Source of the DNA: Gemmatimonadaceae bacterium
Lineage (GTDB): Bacteria > Gemmatimonadota > Gemmatimonadetes > Gemmatimonadales > Gemmatimonadaceae
Length of the DNA stretch: 64,000 bases
Assembly: GCA_037721215.1 (NCBI GenBank)
Contig: JBBJNV010000012.1
Coordinates: 53,222 to 117,221, forward strand
Direction of reading: 5' to 3'
A program made the position numbers and the translations under genes. Below the pieces are notes generated by a model. That model was given only the letters and a program-made list of their open reading frames with translations, was not told the origin of the DNA and made no database searches. This document shows, piece after piece, positions 45,582 to 55,398 of this stretch; position 1 is the first letter of the stretch; the number at the start of each line of letters is the position of its first letter.

Positions 45582-47936
45582 CTAGAACCGCGCCTCGACG
45601 TACAGGTTCGCCCTCACTTTTTTCTCGGGATAAATCCCGCGTGCGACATCAAACCGGACTAGGCCGTCGAGGAACGATGCGCCGACACCCGCGCCACTTA
45701 TCGGACGGCCTGGCGAATCGAAATCCTTCCGACTGCCTGCCCAGCCCAAGTCTCCAAACACTACCGGCCGCGCACCCACGAAGCTGGTGCCGAGCTCGAC
45801 TCTTGTCATCCAGAACGCATCGCCAGTTGATGCGCCAGGACGCTGGCCGCGCACAGTCTGCGTTCCGCCGAGATACCATAGCCGTTGTGAGGGTACTGCG
45901 CCGCCGGAGGTGCCCGCGCTCAGCGTGAACGCGCCGCTCAGCCGGGGACCAAGTCCGTGCGATATCGTCGCGTCGAACATCGCTCTCGAATAATCGAAGT
46001 CTCCCGCTGCCGCCTCCGCGCGCAGACTCCCAAATAATCGCAAGCCACGCGGGTCGAGTCCGCGCGACCCATGCCGCTCGAGTGCAAGTCCAAGAACGTT
46101 GCCGTTCTCCACGTCGATGTTGTCGCGAAAGTCACCGCCGCCGATGCTGCGGGCAAGTGAGAAGTTCGTCTTTTTCTTCGCGTCGCCGTGACGCTCCGCA
46201 AATACCCGCCATGATCCAGTCGCCGAGTCATCAGCTGTGCCGGCCAGCTCGAGACCGAACGACCGGAAATAGAAACCTTCATCGCGGCCAAACAGCAATG
46301 CCGACAGCGAACTCCCAAAGCTGAAAGGGTCTGCCCAGTCATTTGCCGACGATAGTCGGCGGTACAGGCCCACGCCAATCGTACGGCGACCATCGGTGCG
46401 GGAGAGGCCCAGCTCCCCGTTCGGCGACCAGTCTGCGATGCCGATTCGCGCCATTGCCCGCGCGGTATAACCTCCGCCCAGGCTTTGCCTCACTGCTATG
46501 CCTGTGGACAGTGCTTCGATCCGGTTGTATCGGGTCAACCCGAGTCCGTAGGTGATCACAGGTTTCTGAGGAACGAACCCCGGCTGTGCGCCAAGCGACA
46601 ACGCCGCGTCGATCAGAGCGTCGCGCTCCTTCGCTCCGAAAACTTCCTCGCCGTCGTCATAGATCGACTTGGGCAGCTCGGGTGCATTTGCAAGCGCGAC
46701 CGTATCGCAAGACAGCCTGCTGATGATCTGCAACTGTCCCTCGTGCCGCGACATTGTGCGGGTGCGCTCACCACCTGCCTTGCATTCATTGCGACGAATT
46801 ACGGCGCGGCGCGATCGCGACACCGAGTCCTGCGCCGTATCGCCGACAGCGATCTGCACCAGCGGGCCCATGCTTGTGCCATTCACGCTCGCGTACTTGA
46901 AGCTCTGCTCGATCTTGAACGGCACCCGCATGAACCCAGCCTGCGCACTTCCCTCGACGCCTTGCAGCCTTGGCAGCCAGAACCGCCCTTCGTGGAGTCC
47001 GTACTCGACGGTGATTGCGTTAACCTGCGCGGTGAGCGGAGTTATCGCCGCTGTAACCCACTTGGGCGGCTTGTCGTCTTCATCTTCTTCTTCATTGGCG
47101 ATCTTCCATATATCCATCGGCTCTGCGAGGCGATAGACAGCGCGAACCAACCGCGCGCTCGAGACTTCGAACCAGAGTGATCCCAGCGCGACGTTCCAGG
47201 CTGGGGCGCGCGGACGCACGACAAGTTCCCGCAGCTCTATGCGGCGGCTGCCGGGAAGCTGAAAGCTCACCGAATCGCCTGTCGCGTAGGTGTAGTACGC
47301 TTCCGCACCACGCGCGAGCGGATGGATAATCTCGCTCTCGTTGATGTCGGATTTGGCGATCCCCGACCCGACCCAGAGTGTCTCGCGTCCCGGATAGTAG
47401 GGAATCGGAATGTCGTAACTGTCGAACTCGGCGTCGCCTGCTCCTTCGAGCATTGGCATCACGTGACGTTTGCCAAGGATCTGCACGAGCGCGGGACCGC
47501 CTCGCTGCCACGTGACCCGGCCGACTCTCTCGGTGCGCATCAGCAGCCGCTCGCGACTGATGCGCTTGAGCCCTATTCCAACGGAGAGCCGCTCGTAGGA
47601 CGTTGCATCGTAGCCCCGGAGCGCGGAATCCTGTTCCAGGCGCGAGGTGCGCGCCGCCGCAAGCAGTGCACCAGCGCGGGAATCACGAAACGCCGACGCC
47701 ACCAGCGCCGGCGTCACCGCAGTCCGCTTTGCCCTCCTCGACTCGATCCGCGCCGAATCCTTCGCCTTGTTGACCACCCGCATCGAGTCGCGCCGGTTTT
47801 CCCGGTAGATGCGGATCGAATCGTCGCGGGCAATTGTCCTGACGGAATCGACATCGATGCGTTTTGTCGGAGACTTCCCTACCTGGATACCTATACTGGA
47901 CTGCGCGAGAACGAGAACAGTCAACAAGGCGTACAT
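45582..47936 (-). CDS. Outer-membrane beta-barrel protein with long periplasmic N-terminal part
   Basis: The 784-residue protein has a short signal (MYALLTVLVLAQSSIGIQ), a charged linker rich in DSxR (about 25-75), and a beta-rich middle domain similar in style to DUF5686-type domains. A C-terminal barrel follows (about 470-784) with Gly/aromatic strands, LGGTQTVRGQRPG near the end and a terminal Phe. The RGQ motif and the layout resemble TamA/ShlB-like surface-antigen barrels. It starts 3 bp after the stop of the next outer-membrane gene, so the two form an operon. Function unknown. Confidence 0.6.
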   Translation of the reverse strand: MYALLTVLVLAQSSIGIQVGKSPTKRIDVDSVRTIARDDSIRIYRENRRDSMRVVNKAKDSARIESRRAKRTAVTPALVASAFRDSRAGALLAAARTSRLEQDSALRGYDATSYERLSVGIGLKRISRERLLMRTERVGRVTWQRGGPALVQILGKRHVMPMLEGAGDAEFDSYDIPIPYYPGRETLWVGSGIAKSDINESEIIHPLARGAEAYYTYATGDSVSFQLPGSRRIELRELVVRPRAPAWNVALGSLWFEVSSARLVRAVYRLAEPMDIWKIANEEEDEDDKPPKWVTAAITPLTAQVNAITVEYGLHEGRFWLPRLQGVEGSAQAGFMRVPFKIEQSFKYASVNGTSMGPLVQIAVGDTAQDSVSRSRRAVIRRNECKAGGERTRTMSRHEGQLQIISRLSCDTVALANAPELPKSIYDDGEEVFGAKERDALIDAALSLGAQPGFVPQKPVITYGLGLTRYNRIEALSTGIAVRQSLGGGYTARAMARIGIADWSPNGELGLSRTDGRRTIGVGLYRRLSSANDWADPFSFGSSLSALLFGRDEGFYFRSFGLELAGTADDSATGSWRVFAERHGDAKKKTNFSLARSIGGGDFRDNIDVENGNVLGLALERHGSRGLDPRGLRLFGSLRAEAAAGDFDYSRAMFDATISHGLGPRLSGAFTLSAGTSGGAVPSQRLWYLGGTQTVRGQRPGASTGDAFWMTRVELGTSFVGARPVVFGDLGWAGSRKDFDSPGRPISGAGVGASFLDGLVRFDVARGIYPEKKVRANLYVEARF

Positions 47937-47939
47937 GAT

Positions 47940-48695
47940 TTACCAGCCGCGACCGCGGTGACGCTCGCGGGGGAAAGTGTAGGACACTCCCAGCTGCCAC
48001 GTCACCATGTCGGTCTTGCTCGTCCGCGGGGATAGCGTGATCGATCCGTCGGGATTGTCGCGGATATCACCTTCGCGCAGATACGTCGCCTCGCCGCCTC
48101 TGAAGTACCGTCCGCCTCCGTGAAGCTTCCACGATCTCGACTGTCCGAAAGGAACGTAAAGGCCGCCACCGAGGATGTACGCCGTCGTTGCGTCGCTCGC
48201 GTTGTCGGAGCTCGCGTAATCGTACTCACTGTCCGAGCCCCGCAACGACGTCGACGTCACGAAACTCGCCACCCCGATCGCGGCGTGAACGTAGGGCTGA
48301 ATCGGCCCCACCGGCACAGTGATTTGCGGGCCGATACTGCCCCAGCCAACCATGTTGGTAGTCTCGATATCGAGCGAGACGCGCCCGGTTATCGGCAGAT
48401 ATGGAGCGTAGAGCGTCTCGCTTCCGTACTGCATGCCGCCGAGGTCGGCGCGGATGCTGAAAATCCCCTCGCGGTCGAGGCGGAAAAGGCCGGCTACATT
48501 CGCACCGTAACCCTCGTCGATCTGACTCGCCAGCTCGCCCTTTGGCTGAGCGGCGAGCAGGTCACCGACAAGGGTGAATCTGGACGGTCCGACATCGCGC
48601 ACCCGCGGTCGGCGCCTGATCTGCGCGTCAGCGGAAGCGGCGAAAAACGGCAGCACCACGAGCGCAACGAGTATCGATGAACGAATCAACCGCAT
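47940..48695 (-). CDS. Outer-membrane beta-barrel (OmpA/OprF-like) protein
   Basis: The ATG at 48695 (MRLIRSSILVALVVLPFFA) is preceded by GGAGAAGCT. The signal peptide ends SADAQ. The mature ~230 residues alternate hydrophobic and polar, with repeats such as FSIRADLGGMQYGSETLY and AYILGGGLYVPFGQSRSWKL, and end VSYTFPRERHRGRGW. The basic tail after the last strand is unusual. It is co-transcribed with the larger barrel downstream. The ligand is unknown. Confidence 0.7.
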   Translation of the reverse strand: MRLIRSSILVALVVLPFFAASADAQIRRRPRVRDVGPSRFTLVGDLLAAQPKGELASQIDEGYGANVAGLFRLDREGIFSIRADLGGMQYGSETLYAPYLPITGRVSLDIETTNMVGWGSIGPQITVPVGPIQPYVHAAIGVASFVTSTSLRGSDSEYDYASSDNASDATTAYILGGGLYVPFGQSRSWKLHGGGRYFRGGEATYLREGDIRDNPDGSITLSPRTSKTDMVTWQLGVSYTFPRERHRGRGW

Positions 48696-48850
48696 AGCTT
48701 CTCCCTCGGATTGGATGCGTGAGCCCAAGGCACTACCAGTGCCCCGGGCGCCGCAAATGCCATATGATGCTACGACAACGGTTTAGTATTGTTTCAGCCG
48801 CAGCACCCGCCCCGCGGCTGACCTTATTATATGACACAATTTTTCCCGCA

Positions 48851-49624
48851 ATGGTGACACCTCCCCCTCCCCACGCTCTGGTGGTGCGCGGGCTGCGCAG
48901 GGCATACAGCGACGTTGTAGCCGTCGACGGTCTCGAGCTCGACGTCATGACCGGCGAATGCTTCGGCCTGCTGGGACCGAACGGAGCGGGGAAGACCACT
49001 ACGATCGAAATCTGCGAGGGACTGCTGGAGCGGGACTCGGGCGATCTCGAAGTGCTCGGCATGACCTGGGAAAACGACTCCGCCGACTTGCGTGAGCGGC
49101 TCGGCATTCAGCTACAGGAAACCCAGCTGTCCGACAAGCTTTCGGTGAGCGAGACGCTCAGACTTTTTCGCAGCTTCTACGATCGCGGGCGCGAAGTATC
49201 CGACGTCATCGAGGCGGTCCAGCTCGGCGAGAAGCGGGACGCGCGCATCGGGACGTTATCCGGTGGGCAGAAGCAGCGGCTGGCGGTGGCGTGTGCGCTG
49301 GTCGGCAACCCAGACCTGTTGTTTCTCGATGAGCCGACAACCGGCCTCGATCCCCAGTCCCGCCGGCAACTGTGGACACTCATCGAGGACTTCCGGACGT
49401 CGGGCGGCACAATCGTTCTCACTACTCATTATATGGATGAGGCCGAGCGACTCTGCGACCGCGTTGCTATCGTCGACCACGGGCGGGTCATTGCGCTTGG
49501 AACCCCGCAGGAGCTGATCGACTCCATCGGTGCGTCCCTGCCGCCTCCGCCGCCGAGGGCGAGCACGGCGACGCTCGAGGATGTATTTGTCGTTCTGACG
49601 GGGAGAACACTCCGCGATGAGTGA
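48851..49624 (+). CDS. ABC-2-type exporter ATPase
   Basis: The ATG at 48851 was chosen because the ATPase fold begins six residues later. The 257-residue protein has Walker A (GPNGAGKTTT), signature (LSGGQKQRLAVACAL), Walker B (LLFLDEPTTGLDPQ) and switch His (LTTHYMDEAE). The DrrA/CcmA style suggests export of drugs or polymers. The permease gene starts 8 bp before its stop. Confidence 0.9.
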   Translation: MVTPPPPHALVVRGLRRAYSDVVAVDGLELDVMTGECFGLLGPNGAGKTTTIEICEGLLERDSGDLEVLGMTWENDSADLRERLGIQLQETQLSDKLSVSETLRLFRSFYDRGREVSDVIEAVQLGEKRDARIGTLSGGQKQRLAVACALVGNPDLLFLDEPTTGLDPQSRRQLWTLIEDFRTSGGTIVLTTHYMDEAERLCDRVAIVDHGRVIALGTPQELIDSIGASLPPPPPRASTATLEDVFVVLTGRTLRDE

Positions 49625-50717
49625 TGTAACCGTAGCTGTTTCGCCGCGGGAAGGTGTGACCAGACGGTCCCGTGGATTCATCGATCGATCGCTGGTTCAG
49701 CTTACGCTCGTGCGGTTCAGGGAATTCGTTCGGCAGCCCGAAGCGGTGTTCTGGACTTTTGGATTCCCGATTCTGCTTGCGGTCGGACTGGGGGTGGCGT
49801 TCCGCGCCCGCGCGCCGGAGCGGCCACGGGTCGCAGTCGTAAACAACGGTCCGGCGGCGGCGGCGATCGTCAGCTCGCTTCAGAAGGATTCGTCACTCAC
49901 CATCGAACTTCTGAGTGACACTGCGGCGGTCCGCGCTTTGCGCACGGCAAAAGTTGCGCTGCTGATAGTTCCCGGTGCGGATGGATCGGTGCGCTACGAC
50001 TACGACCCTCTTCGCGAGGAATCGGGCAGTGCACGCCTCGTCGCGGACCGGGCGATTCAGGTTGCGGCGGGCCGGGCCGACCTTGTCGCCGTTTCCGAGC
50101 GAAGGATTACGGAGGCAGGCTCGCGGTACATCGACTTCGTGGTGCCCGGCCTGCTGGGCATGAATCTCATGGGAAGCGGAATCTGGGGACTCGCGTTTTC
50201 GATCGTGGATGCGCGCGGCAAGAAGCTGTTGAAACGATTCATGGCGACACCGATGTCGAGAATCGAGTACCTGCTGTCGTTCCTCCTGTCGCGGCTCGTA
50301 TTCCTCGTGCTCGAGGTCGTGACCCTCGTCGGGGTTGGAGTATTTGTATTTGGCGTTCCGCTTCGCGGCTCGGTTGCCGGCCTTGCGGTGATCTGCCTGT
50401 TGTCAGCGTTTGCGTTTGGCGGGCTCGGGCTACTCATCTCGTCGCGGGCAACTACCGTTGAGGGAGTGTCGGGACTCACCAACTTCGTGATGCTCCCGAT
50501 GTGGATCTTTTCCGGCGTGTTCTTCGCGTCGAGCAATTTTCCGGGTGTCTTTCAGCCTCTGATTCAGGCATTGCCGCTCACCGCGGTGAACGATGCGTTG
50601 CGGGCAAACATGCTCGAAGGTGCAAGTCTGGCGAGCGTGGGTGGGGAGCTTGCCATCATCACTGCGTGGATGGTGATCGGGTTCGTGGCTGCCCTCAAAC
50701 TGTTCCGGTGGCGATAG
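49617..50717 (+). CDS. ABC-2-type exporter permease
   Basis: The 366-residue protein has one N-terminal helix (about 35-55), a ~130-residue external domain and five helices in the C-terminal half (FVVPGLLGMNLMGSGIWGLA; FGGLGLLISSRATTVEGVSG; MWIFSGVFFASSNFPG). This is the standard ABC-2 permease plan (NatB/YhgE style). Partner of the overlapping ATPase. The substrate is unknown. Confidence 0.88.
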   Translation: MSDVTVAVSPREGVTRRSRGFIDRSLVQLTLVRFREFVRQPEAVFWTFGFPILLAVGLGVAFRARAPERPRVAVVNNGPAAAAIVSSLQKDSSLTIELLSDTAAVRALRTAKVALLIVPGADGSVRYDYDPLREESGSARLVADRAIQVAAGRADLVAVSERRITEAGSRYIDFVVPGLLGMNLMGSGIWGLAFSIVDARGKKLLKRFMATPMSRIEYLLSFLLSRLVFLVLEVVTLVGVGVFVFGVPLRGSVAGLAVICLLSAFAFGGLGLLISSRATTVEGVSGLTNFVMLPMWIFSGVFFASSNFPGVFQPLIQALPLTAVNDALRANMLEGASLASVGGELAIITAWMVIGFVAALKLFRWR

Positions 50718-51190
50718 GCGACGAGACTGGCGCGGCAGGCGATGCCCCGCTACACCGTCCATCCCGGAACGTAATCGTCGTTGACGATCAGCTCTCCATT
50801 CCGCGCTCGGAGCTCGAAGTAAAGACATCCCGCTCATCGGGGGCCGGCGGACAGCATGTGAACAAGACGTCGTCTCGGGTGGAGATCACCTGGAATGTCG
50901 CGTTGTCGCCATCGCTCACCGACGAGCAGCGTCAGGTGCTCACCGCCCGCCTGGCGTCCCGTGTCTCTCTCGAAGGTGCGATCCGCGTCGTCGCCAGCGA
51001 CACGCGCAGCCAGCTCCGCAATCGTGAACACGCGGAGGCGCGGCTGATCGACATGGTGAAACGTGGCCTCACTGTACCGAAGCGCAGGAGAGCCACAAAG
51101 CCGCCACGCAGCGCCAATCAAGCGCGTCTCACCGTGAAGAGGAAACAATCAGACAAGAAACGTGAGCGACGGCGTCCCGCGCCGGAGTAA
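50708..51190 (+). CDS. arfB: Peptidyl-tRNA hydrolase ArfB (YaeJ), ribosome rescue factor
   Basis: The GTG at 50708 sits inside the end of the permease gene. The 160-residue product has the release-factor-type catalytic GGQ loop (SSGAGGQHVNKTSSRVEI). It also has the lysine/arginine-rich C-terminal tail (ARLTVKRKQSDKKRERRRP) that threads into the empty mRNA channel of stalled ribosomes. It lacks the stop-codon recognition domain, as expected of ArfB. Confidence 0.88.
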   Translation: MAIGDETGAAGDAPLHRPSRNVIVVDDQLSIPRSELEVKTSRSSGAGGQHVNKTSSRVEITWNVALSPSLTDEQRQVLTARLASRVSLEGAIRVVASDTRSQLRNREHAEARLIDMVKRGLTVPKRRRATKPPRSANQARLTVKRKQSDKKRERRRPAPE

Positions 51191-51211
51191 AGTTTTCGCT
51201 GCGCGTCTACA

Positions 51212-52060
51212 TCATTGGCTCGACGTATTCCGTGCCTGGCCGTCCCCCGCCTGAAGACAACGCGCCAACAGACGCGTGTCCCCGATCTGTTCTGTCCATC
51301 CCTCAAAGCTGTCGGTCGGACCGCACCATTCGAGCTGGTCGACATGTGCGAAGAGAGGCGCATCGGTTCTCAGTGTCGCGAGCGTCTTGAACAACATCGC
51401 CCGGTCGCGGTCTGCGCCAAGAATGCCTGCGGGAAAGAGTTCGATTGGCCCGTGCGTGTTGAGGAGGTTTGCGGCTGTGACGCGACCGACTCCGCGAATG
51501 CCCGGGTAGCCGTCCTGCGCGTCGCCGACCAACGCGAGAAAATCGGGAATAAGCGCCGGCTCAACGCCGAACTTCAAACGCACACCTTCGGCACTCCGGA
51601 TCTGCTTTCCGCGCCGGTCTATCTGCACCACGAAATCGCCACGCACGCATTGCGCGAGGTCCTTGTCGTTCGCCCAGATGCAGATCTTCTCGACACGCGG
51701 ATCCGCCGCGGCGAGGTGCGCCGCAGAGGCAAGCGCGTCATCTGCCTCGAGCTCGACCATTGGCCAGACCACGACTCCCATCGCAACGAGCGCCTCCTCG
51801 AGCGGCTGAAACTGCGCGCGCAGCGTGGGCTCGATACCGTCTCCCGTCTTGTAGTCGGGCCAAAGCTCATTGCGGAAGGATTCGATCACATGGTCGGTGG
51901 CGACGCCGACGTGAGTGGCGCCTGTTTCAATCATCTCCAGCACCGAATGCAACACCCCGGCGACCGCGCCGAAGGGCTTGTCCCTGCCTTTATTGAAGCG
52001 GCGCTGGCCGTAGAAGTGGCGGAAGAGCTCGTAGGTGCCGTCGATCACGTGGACAATCAT
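51212..52060 (-). CDS. 5'-3' exonuclease / flap-endonuclease-like protein
   Basis: The start at 52060 (MIVHVIDGTYELFRHFYGQR) has AGGAAAAAA upstream. The 282-residue protein has the PIN-like fold with acidic metal-site clusters (VELEADDALASAAH; IWANDKDLAQCV) and the helix-hairpin-helix VGDAQDGYPGIRGVGRVTAA. This matches the 5'-3' exonuclease domain of DNA polymerase I. It likely removes RNA primers or flaps. It ends 22 bp from the convergent arfB. Confidence 0.85.
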   Translation of the reverse strand: MIVHVIDGTYELFRHFYGQRRFNKGRDKPFGAVAGVLHSVLEMIETGATHVGVATDHVIESFRNELWPDYKTGDGIEPTLRAQFQPLEEALVAMGVVVWPMVELEADDALASAAHLAAADPRVEKICIWANDKDLAQCVRGDFVVQIDRRGKQIRSAEGVRLKFGVEPALIPDFLALVGDAQDGYPGIRGVGRVTAANLLNTHGPIELFPAGILGADRDRAMLFKTLATLRTDAPLFAHVDQLEWCGPTDSFEGWTEQIGDTRLLARCLQAGDGQARNTSSQ

Positions 52061-52142
52061 TTTTTTCCTCGGCGTGGCGCACCGATGTAAACGCGGGATA
52101 TTTCTTCCCCTCATCGTCGGGAAGAACATTCGGAAAGGAAAC

Positions 52143-53081
52143 GTGAACGACAGCGTCCCACCACGGAGCAAAATCATCGCGGCATTTGCCGCGATTTATG
52201 TCATATGGGGCTCGACGTATCTTGGCATCCGGCTGGTCGTCGAGACGATGCCACCTTTTCTGACGTCGGGTGTCCGGTTTCTGATCGCAGGAAGTATCCT
52301 CTTCTGCTGGTCATGGTTCCGCGACGGGGAGCGGCCGACCCGGCTCCACTGGCGCAATGCTGCGATCGTTGGTGCCTTTCTTCTCCTGGGCGGCAATGGG
52401 GGCGTGAGCTGGGCCGTGCAGTTCATTCCATCGGGCATTGCGGCGCTGCTCGTCGCGATTCCGTGGCTCGTTCTCGTCGACTGGGCCCGCCCGAACGGAG
52501 TTCGTCCCAGTCGCGGTGTGCTCGTTGGACTCCTCGTTGGCCTCATCGGCGTGGCGGTGCTGATTGGTCCCGCCGTCATGGACCCGGGCGCTGTCCCAGT
52601 CGGTAGGGCAGCGAGCAAAGGCATCCGGCCGGGCGCCGTATTCGTGCTGCTGCTCACGTCCATTTCATGGGCCACTGGATCGATTTTCTCGCGACATGCC
52701 GTGATGCCGCGTTCCTCCAACCTGGGAACCGGCATGCAGATGTTATGCGGCGGAGCCTTGTTGTCCCTTGTCGGAATAATTATAAGGGAGCCCATGCGAT
52801 TCGATGCCGCGGCAGTCTCGGCCAGATCCCTGATGGCGCTTGTGTATCTGATATTTATTGGATCGCTGATCGGTTATTCAGCGTATATGTGGCTGCTCAA
52901 GGTGGCGACGCCGGCCCGGGTCGCGACTCACGCCTATGTAAACCCAGTGGTCGCGGTTTTTCTGGGTTGGGCGTTCGCGGGTGAAGATCTGTCGGTTCGA
53001 ACGATAATCGCGGCCACAATCATCGTCAGCGCAGTCGCCATCGTCACGACTGCCCGATCCTCGCCGGCCGTGCAGGACTGA
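52143..53081 (+). CDS. EamA/DMT-superfamily permease
   Basis: A GTG with AAAGGAA upstream (52143) starts a 312-residue, ten-helix protein with two EamA repeats (IYVIWGSTYLGIRLVVETMP; LVYLIFIGSLIGYSAYMWLL). The closest style is YedA/RhaT. Such permeases export amino acids or metabolites. It stands 44 bp upstream of the ATP-grasp operon and reads in the same direction, so it may export the operon's product (inference). Confidence 0.85.
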   Translation: MNDSVPPRSKIIAAFAAIYVIWGSTYLGIRLVVETMPPFLTSGVRFLIAGSILFCWSWFRDGERPTRLHWRNAAIVGAFLLLGGNGGVSWAVQFIPSGIAALLVAIPWLVLVDWARPNGVRPSRGVLVGLLVGLIGVAVLIGPAVMDPGAVPVGRAASKGIRPGAVFVLLLTSISWATGSIFSRHAVMPRSSNLGTGMQMLCGGALLSLVGIIIREPMRFDAAAVSARSLMALVYLIFIGSLIGYSAYMWLLKVATPARVATHAYVNPVVAVFLGWAFAGEDLSVRTIIAATIIVSAVAIVTTARSSPAVQD

Positions 53082-53125
53082 GAGCCTGCGTTATGTTGTT
53101 CAGGCCCCTTAACGAGCGCTCAACA

Positions 53126-54049
53126 ATGGAACAGAAAATCGGCCTCCTCGTCGGACGCGAATGGTCCTTTCCCCCGGCATTCATCGAAGAGGTGAACCGC
53201 CGCCAGGCGGGAGTGGTCGCCGAGTATGTGTCTCTGGACATCACGCGAATGGGCGAGCCCGGCGAATATGCGGTGATCATCGATCGCATCTCGCACGAAG
53301 TCGGCTTCTACCGGGCGTATCTCAAGCACGCGTCCCTCCTGGGCACGAAGGTGGTGAACAATCCGTTCATGTGGTCGGCCGACGACAAATTCTTCGACGC
53401 TTCACTGGCGACAGTGCTCGGCGTGGCGAGCCCGAAGACTGTCGTGCTCCCCAACCGGGATTACATCCCCAGCATCTCACATTCCGAGAGCCTGCGGAAT
53501 CTGAAATTTCCCATGGACTGGGAGGGCGCGATTGAGTACGTCGGACTGCCCTGCGTGCTCAAGGACGCGCACGGCGGTGGATGGCGCGATGTCTACATCT
53601 GCCACTCCCTCGATGAGGTGATGCGCGACTACAACAACAGCGGTCTCCTCACGATGGTGCTCCAGGAATTCATCGAGTGGGACAAGTACATCCGCTGCCT
53701 CTGCCTCGGACAGCAGGACGTGCTCCCCATGCAATACGATCCCAAGGCGCGCCGTTATATCGAGGACGAGAGCTACCTGTCACCCGCGCTCAAACAGCGG
53801 ATCGTCGACGATGCGCTGACGCTGGTTCGCGCGCTCGATTACGACATGAACAGTGTCGAGTTCGCGGTGCGCGACGGCGTGCCGTATGCAATCGACTTCA
53901 TGAACCCGGCGCCGGACATGGATATCAACTCGCTGACGCAGCCGTTTTTCGACTGGACTGTGAAGCACATGGCCGACATGGCCATCCGCATGGCACAGGC
54001 GCCTCGTACGTCACCACAACCGGCAAAGTTCGCGACGGTGCCGGGGTGA
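53126..54049 (+). CDS. RimK-like ATP-grasp ligase, operon gene 1
   Basis: MEQKIGLLVGREWSFPPAFI opens a 307-residue ATP-grasp protein. The ATP-binding Lys strand is GLPCVLKDAHGGGWRDVY. The metal-site end is YDMNSVEFAVRDGVPYAIDF followed by MNPAPDMDINS, giving the Glu-Asp-Asn triad. Such ligases form amide bonds between a carboxylate and an amine via acyl-phosphate. Its stop overlaps the next start (GTGA). The N-terminal domain binds the carboxylate substrate, whose identity is unknown. Confidence 0.8.
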   Translation: MEQKIGLLVGREWSFPPAFIEEVNRRQAGVVAEYVSLDITRMGEPGEYAVIIDRISHEVGFYRAYLKHASLLGTKVVNNPFMWSADDKFFDASLATVLGVASPKTVVLPNRDYIPSISHSESLRNLKFPMDWEGAIEYVGLPCVLKDAHGGGWRDVYICHSLDEVMRDYNNSGLLTMVLQEFIEWDKYIRCLCLGQQDVLPMQYDPKARRYIEDESYLSPALKQRIVDDALTLVRALDYDMNSVEFAVRDGVPYAIDFMNPAPDMDINSLTQPFFDWTVKHMADMAIRMAQAPRTSPQPAKFATVPG

Positions 54050-55398
54050 AGTCTGCGATCGACCGCTATCACGACCTGCTCACACCGCAGGTCGCCGCAG
54101 ATTCGCACGAGTGGTTCAAGGAGCAGTTGCGCGCGAGGGGCCTCGAGTTTGGCGGTCGCCCGCTCTGCTCCGTGCTCCGTCCCCGATTTCTTACGCCTGC
54201 GCAATACCGGCTGATTGCCGATCGGTCGGCGCTGGTACTGTCGGCGCTCGAGACGGCGCGTGTGGCAGCAATGGCCGATCAGGAGATCCGCGTTCAGTTC
54301 GGCCTGCTGGACTGGGAAGAGACACTCATTCACGACGATCCCGGCTACAGCGACGCCAGCCCCACATCCCGCCTCGATGCATTCTTCGCCGAGGGGCCCG
54401 ATGGGTCGGGGCTCAAGTTCACTGAGTACAACGCCGAGACGCCGGCTGGCGCGGGGTACTCCGATGCGCTCACCGAGCTCTTTCTTTCGCTACCAGTGAT
54501 GGCGGACTTCAGGCGCGACTACAACTGCTGGCCGCTCCCGGCAGCTCCAGGGGTGGGACACGCGTTGCTCGACGCGCACCGGCAATGGAGCGGCTCGCGC
54601 GTGGCTCCCAGGATCGCGATCGTCGATTGGTCCGACGTTCCGACGCGAAGCGAATTCATGCTCTTCCAGGACTTCTTTCAGCGCAACGGACTCGAATGCG
54701 TGATCGTCGATCCGCGCGAGATGGAATACCGGAACGGAAAGCTGCTGGCCGGTGACATGCACGTCACGCTCATCTACAAGCGCGTCCTTATCGATGAACT
54801 GGTGGAGAAGTGCGGCCTCGGGCACGACGTAGTGCGCGCGGTGCGGGAGGGTGCCGTTTGCATGGTGAATCCGTTCCGTTGCAAGCTGCTGCACAAGAAG
54901 GCGAGCCTCGCCGTCGTCGGCGACGAGCGCAACGCGGGCCTTTTCACCGAGGCCGAGCGGCGCGCGGTCGCGATGCATGTCCCGTGGACGCGTGTTGTCG
55001 CCGAGCGGGAGACGGAGATGGAGGGCAGTCGGATCGATCTGCTGCCGTGGATGTCGGATAACCGCGACCAGCTGGTCCTCAAGCCGAACGACGACTACGG
55101 TGGTCGCGGGATCGTTCTTGGATGGACCGTTAGCAGTGAAAAATGGGAGGACGCCATCCGTGTAGCGCTCGACGCGCCGTACATCGTGCAGCAGCGGGTG
55201 GCGATTCCGGAGGAGCCGTTTCCTTCCTGGGTCGACGGGAAACTGGACATCCACGATCGCTCGCTCGATACTGCGCCCTACGTGTCACAGGGCCGCTTCG
55301 TGGAAGGTTGTCTCACGCGCATTTCCACCGACGAGCTGCTGAACGTCACCGCCGGCGGCGGCTCCAACGTGCCGACTTTCCTGCTGGAGAAGCGATGA
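54046..55398 (+). CDS. Circularly permuted ATP-grasp / glutathionylspermidine-synthase-like ligase, operon gene 2
   Basis: The GTG at 54046, inside the previous stop, gives 450 residues. It has an N-terminal substrate domain ([40 protein letters not shown]). The ATP-grasp core comes last, with [20 protein letters not shown] and [17 protein letters not shown]. This order is that of the permuted ATP-grasp group, related to glutathionylspermidine synthetase. The Asn-Glu-Asp metal ligands of ordinary ATP-grasps are moved. It likely adds an amine or amino acid to a gamma-glutamyl acceptor (inferred). Confidence 0.75.
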   Translation: MKSAIDRYHDLLTPQVAADSHEWFKEQLRARGLEFGGRPLCSVLRPRFLTPAQYRLIADRSALVLSALETARVAAMADQEIRVQFGLLDWEETLIHDDPGYSDASPTSRLDAFFAEGPDGSGLKFTEYNAETPAGAGYSDALTELFLSLPVMADFRRDYNCWPLPAAPGVGHALLDAHRQWSGSRVAPRIAIVDWSDVPTRSEFMLFQDFFQRNGLECVIVDPREMEYRNGKLLAGDMHVTLIYKRVLIDELVEKCGLGHDVVRAVREGAVCMVNPFRCKLLHKKASLAVVGDERNAGLFTEAERRAVAMHVPWTRVVAERETEMEGSRIDLLPWMSDNRDQLVLKPNDDYGGRGIVLGWTVSSEKWEDAIRVALDAPYIVQQRVAIPEEPFPSWVDGKLDIHDRSLDTAPYVSQGRFVEGCLTRISTDELLNVTAGGGSNVPTFLLEKR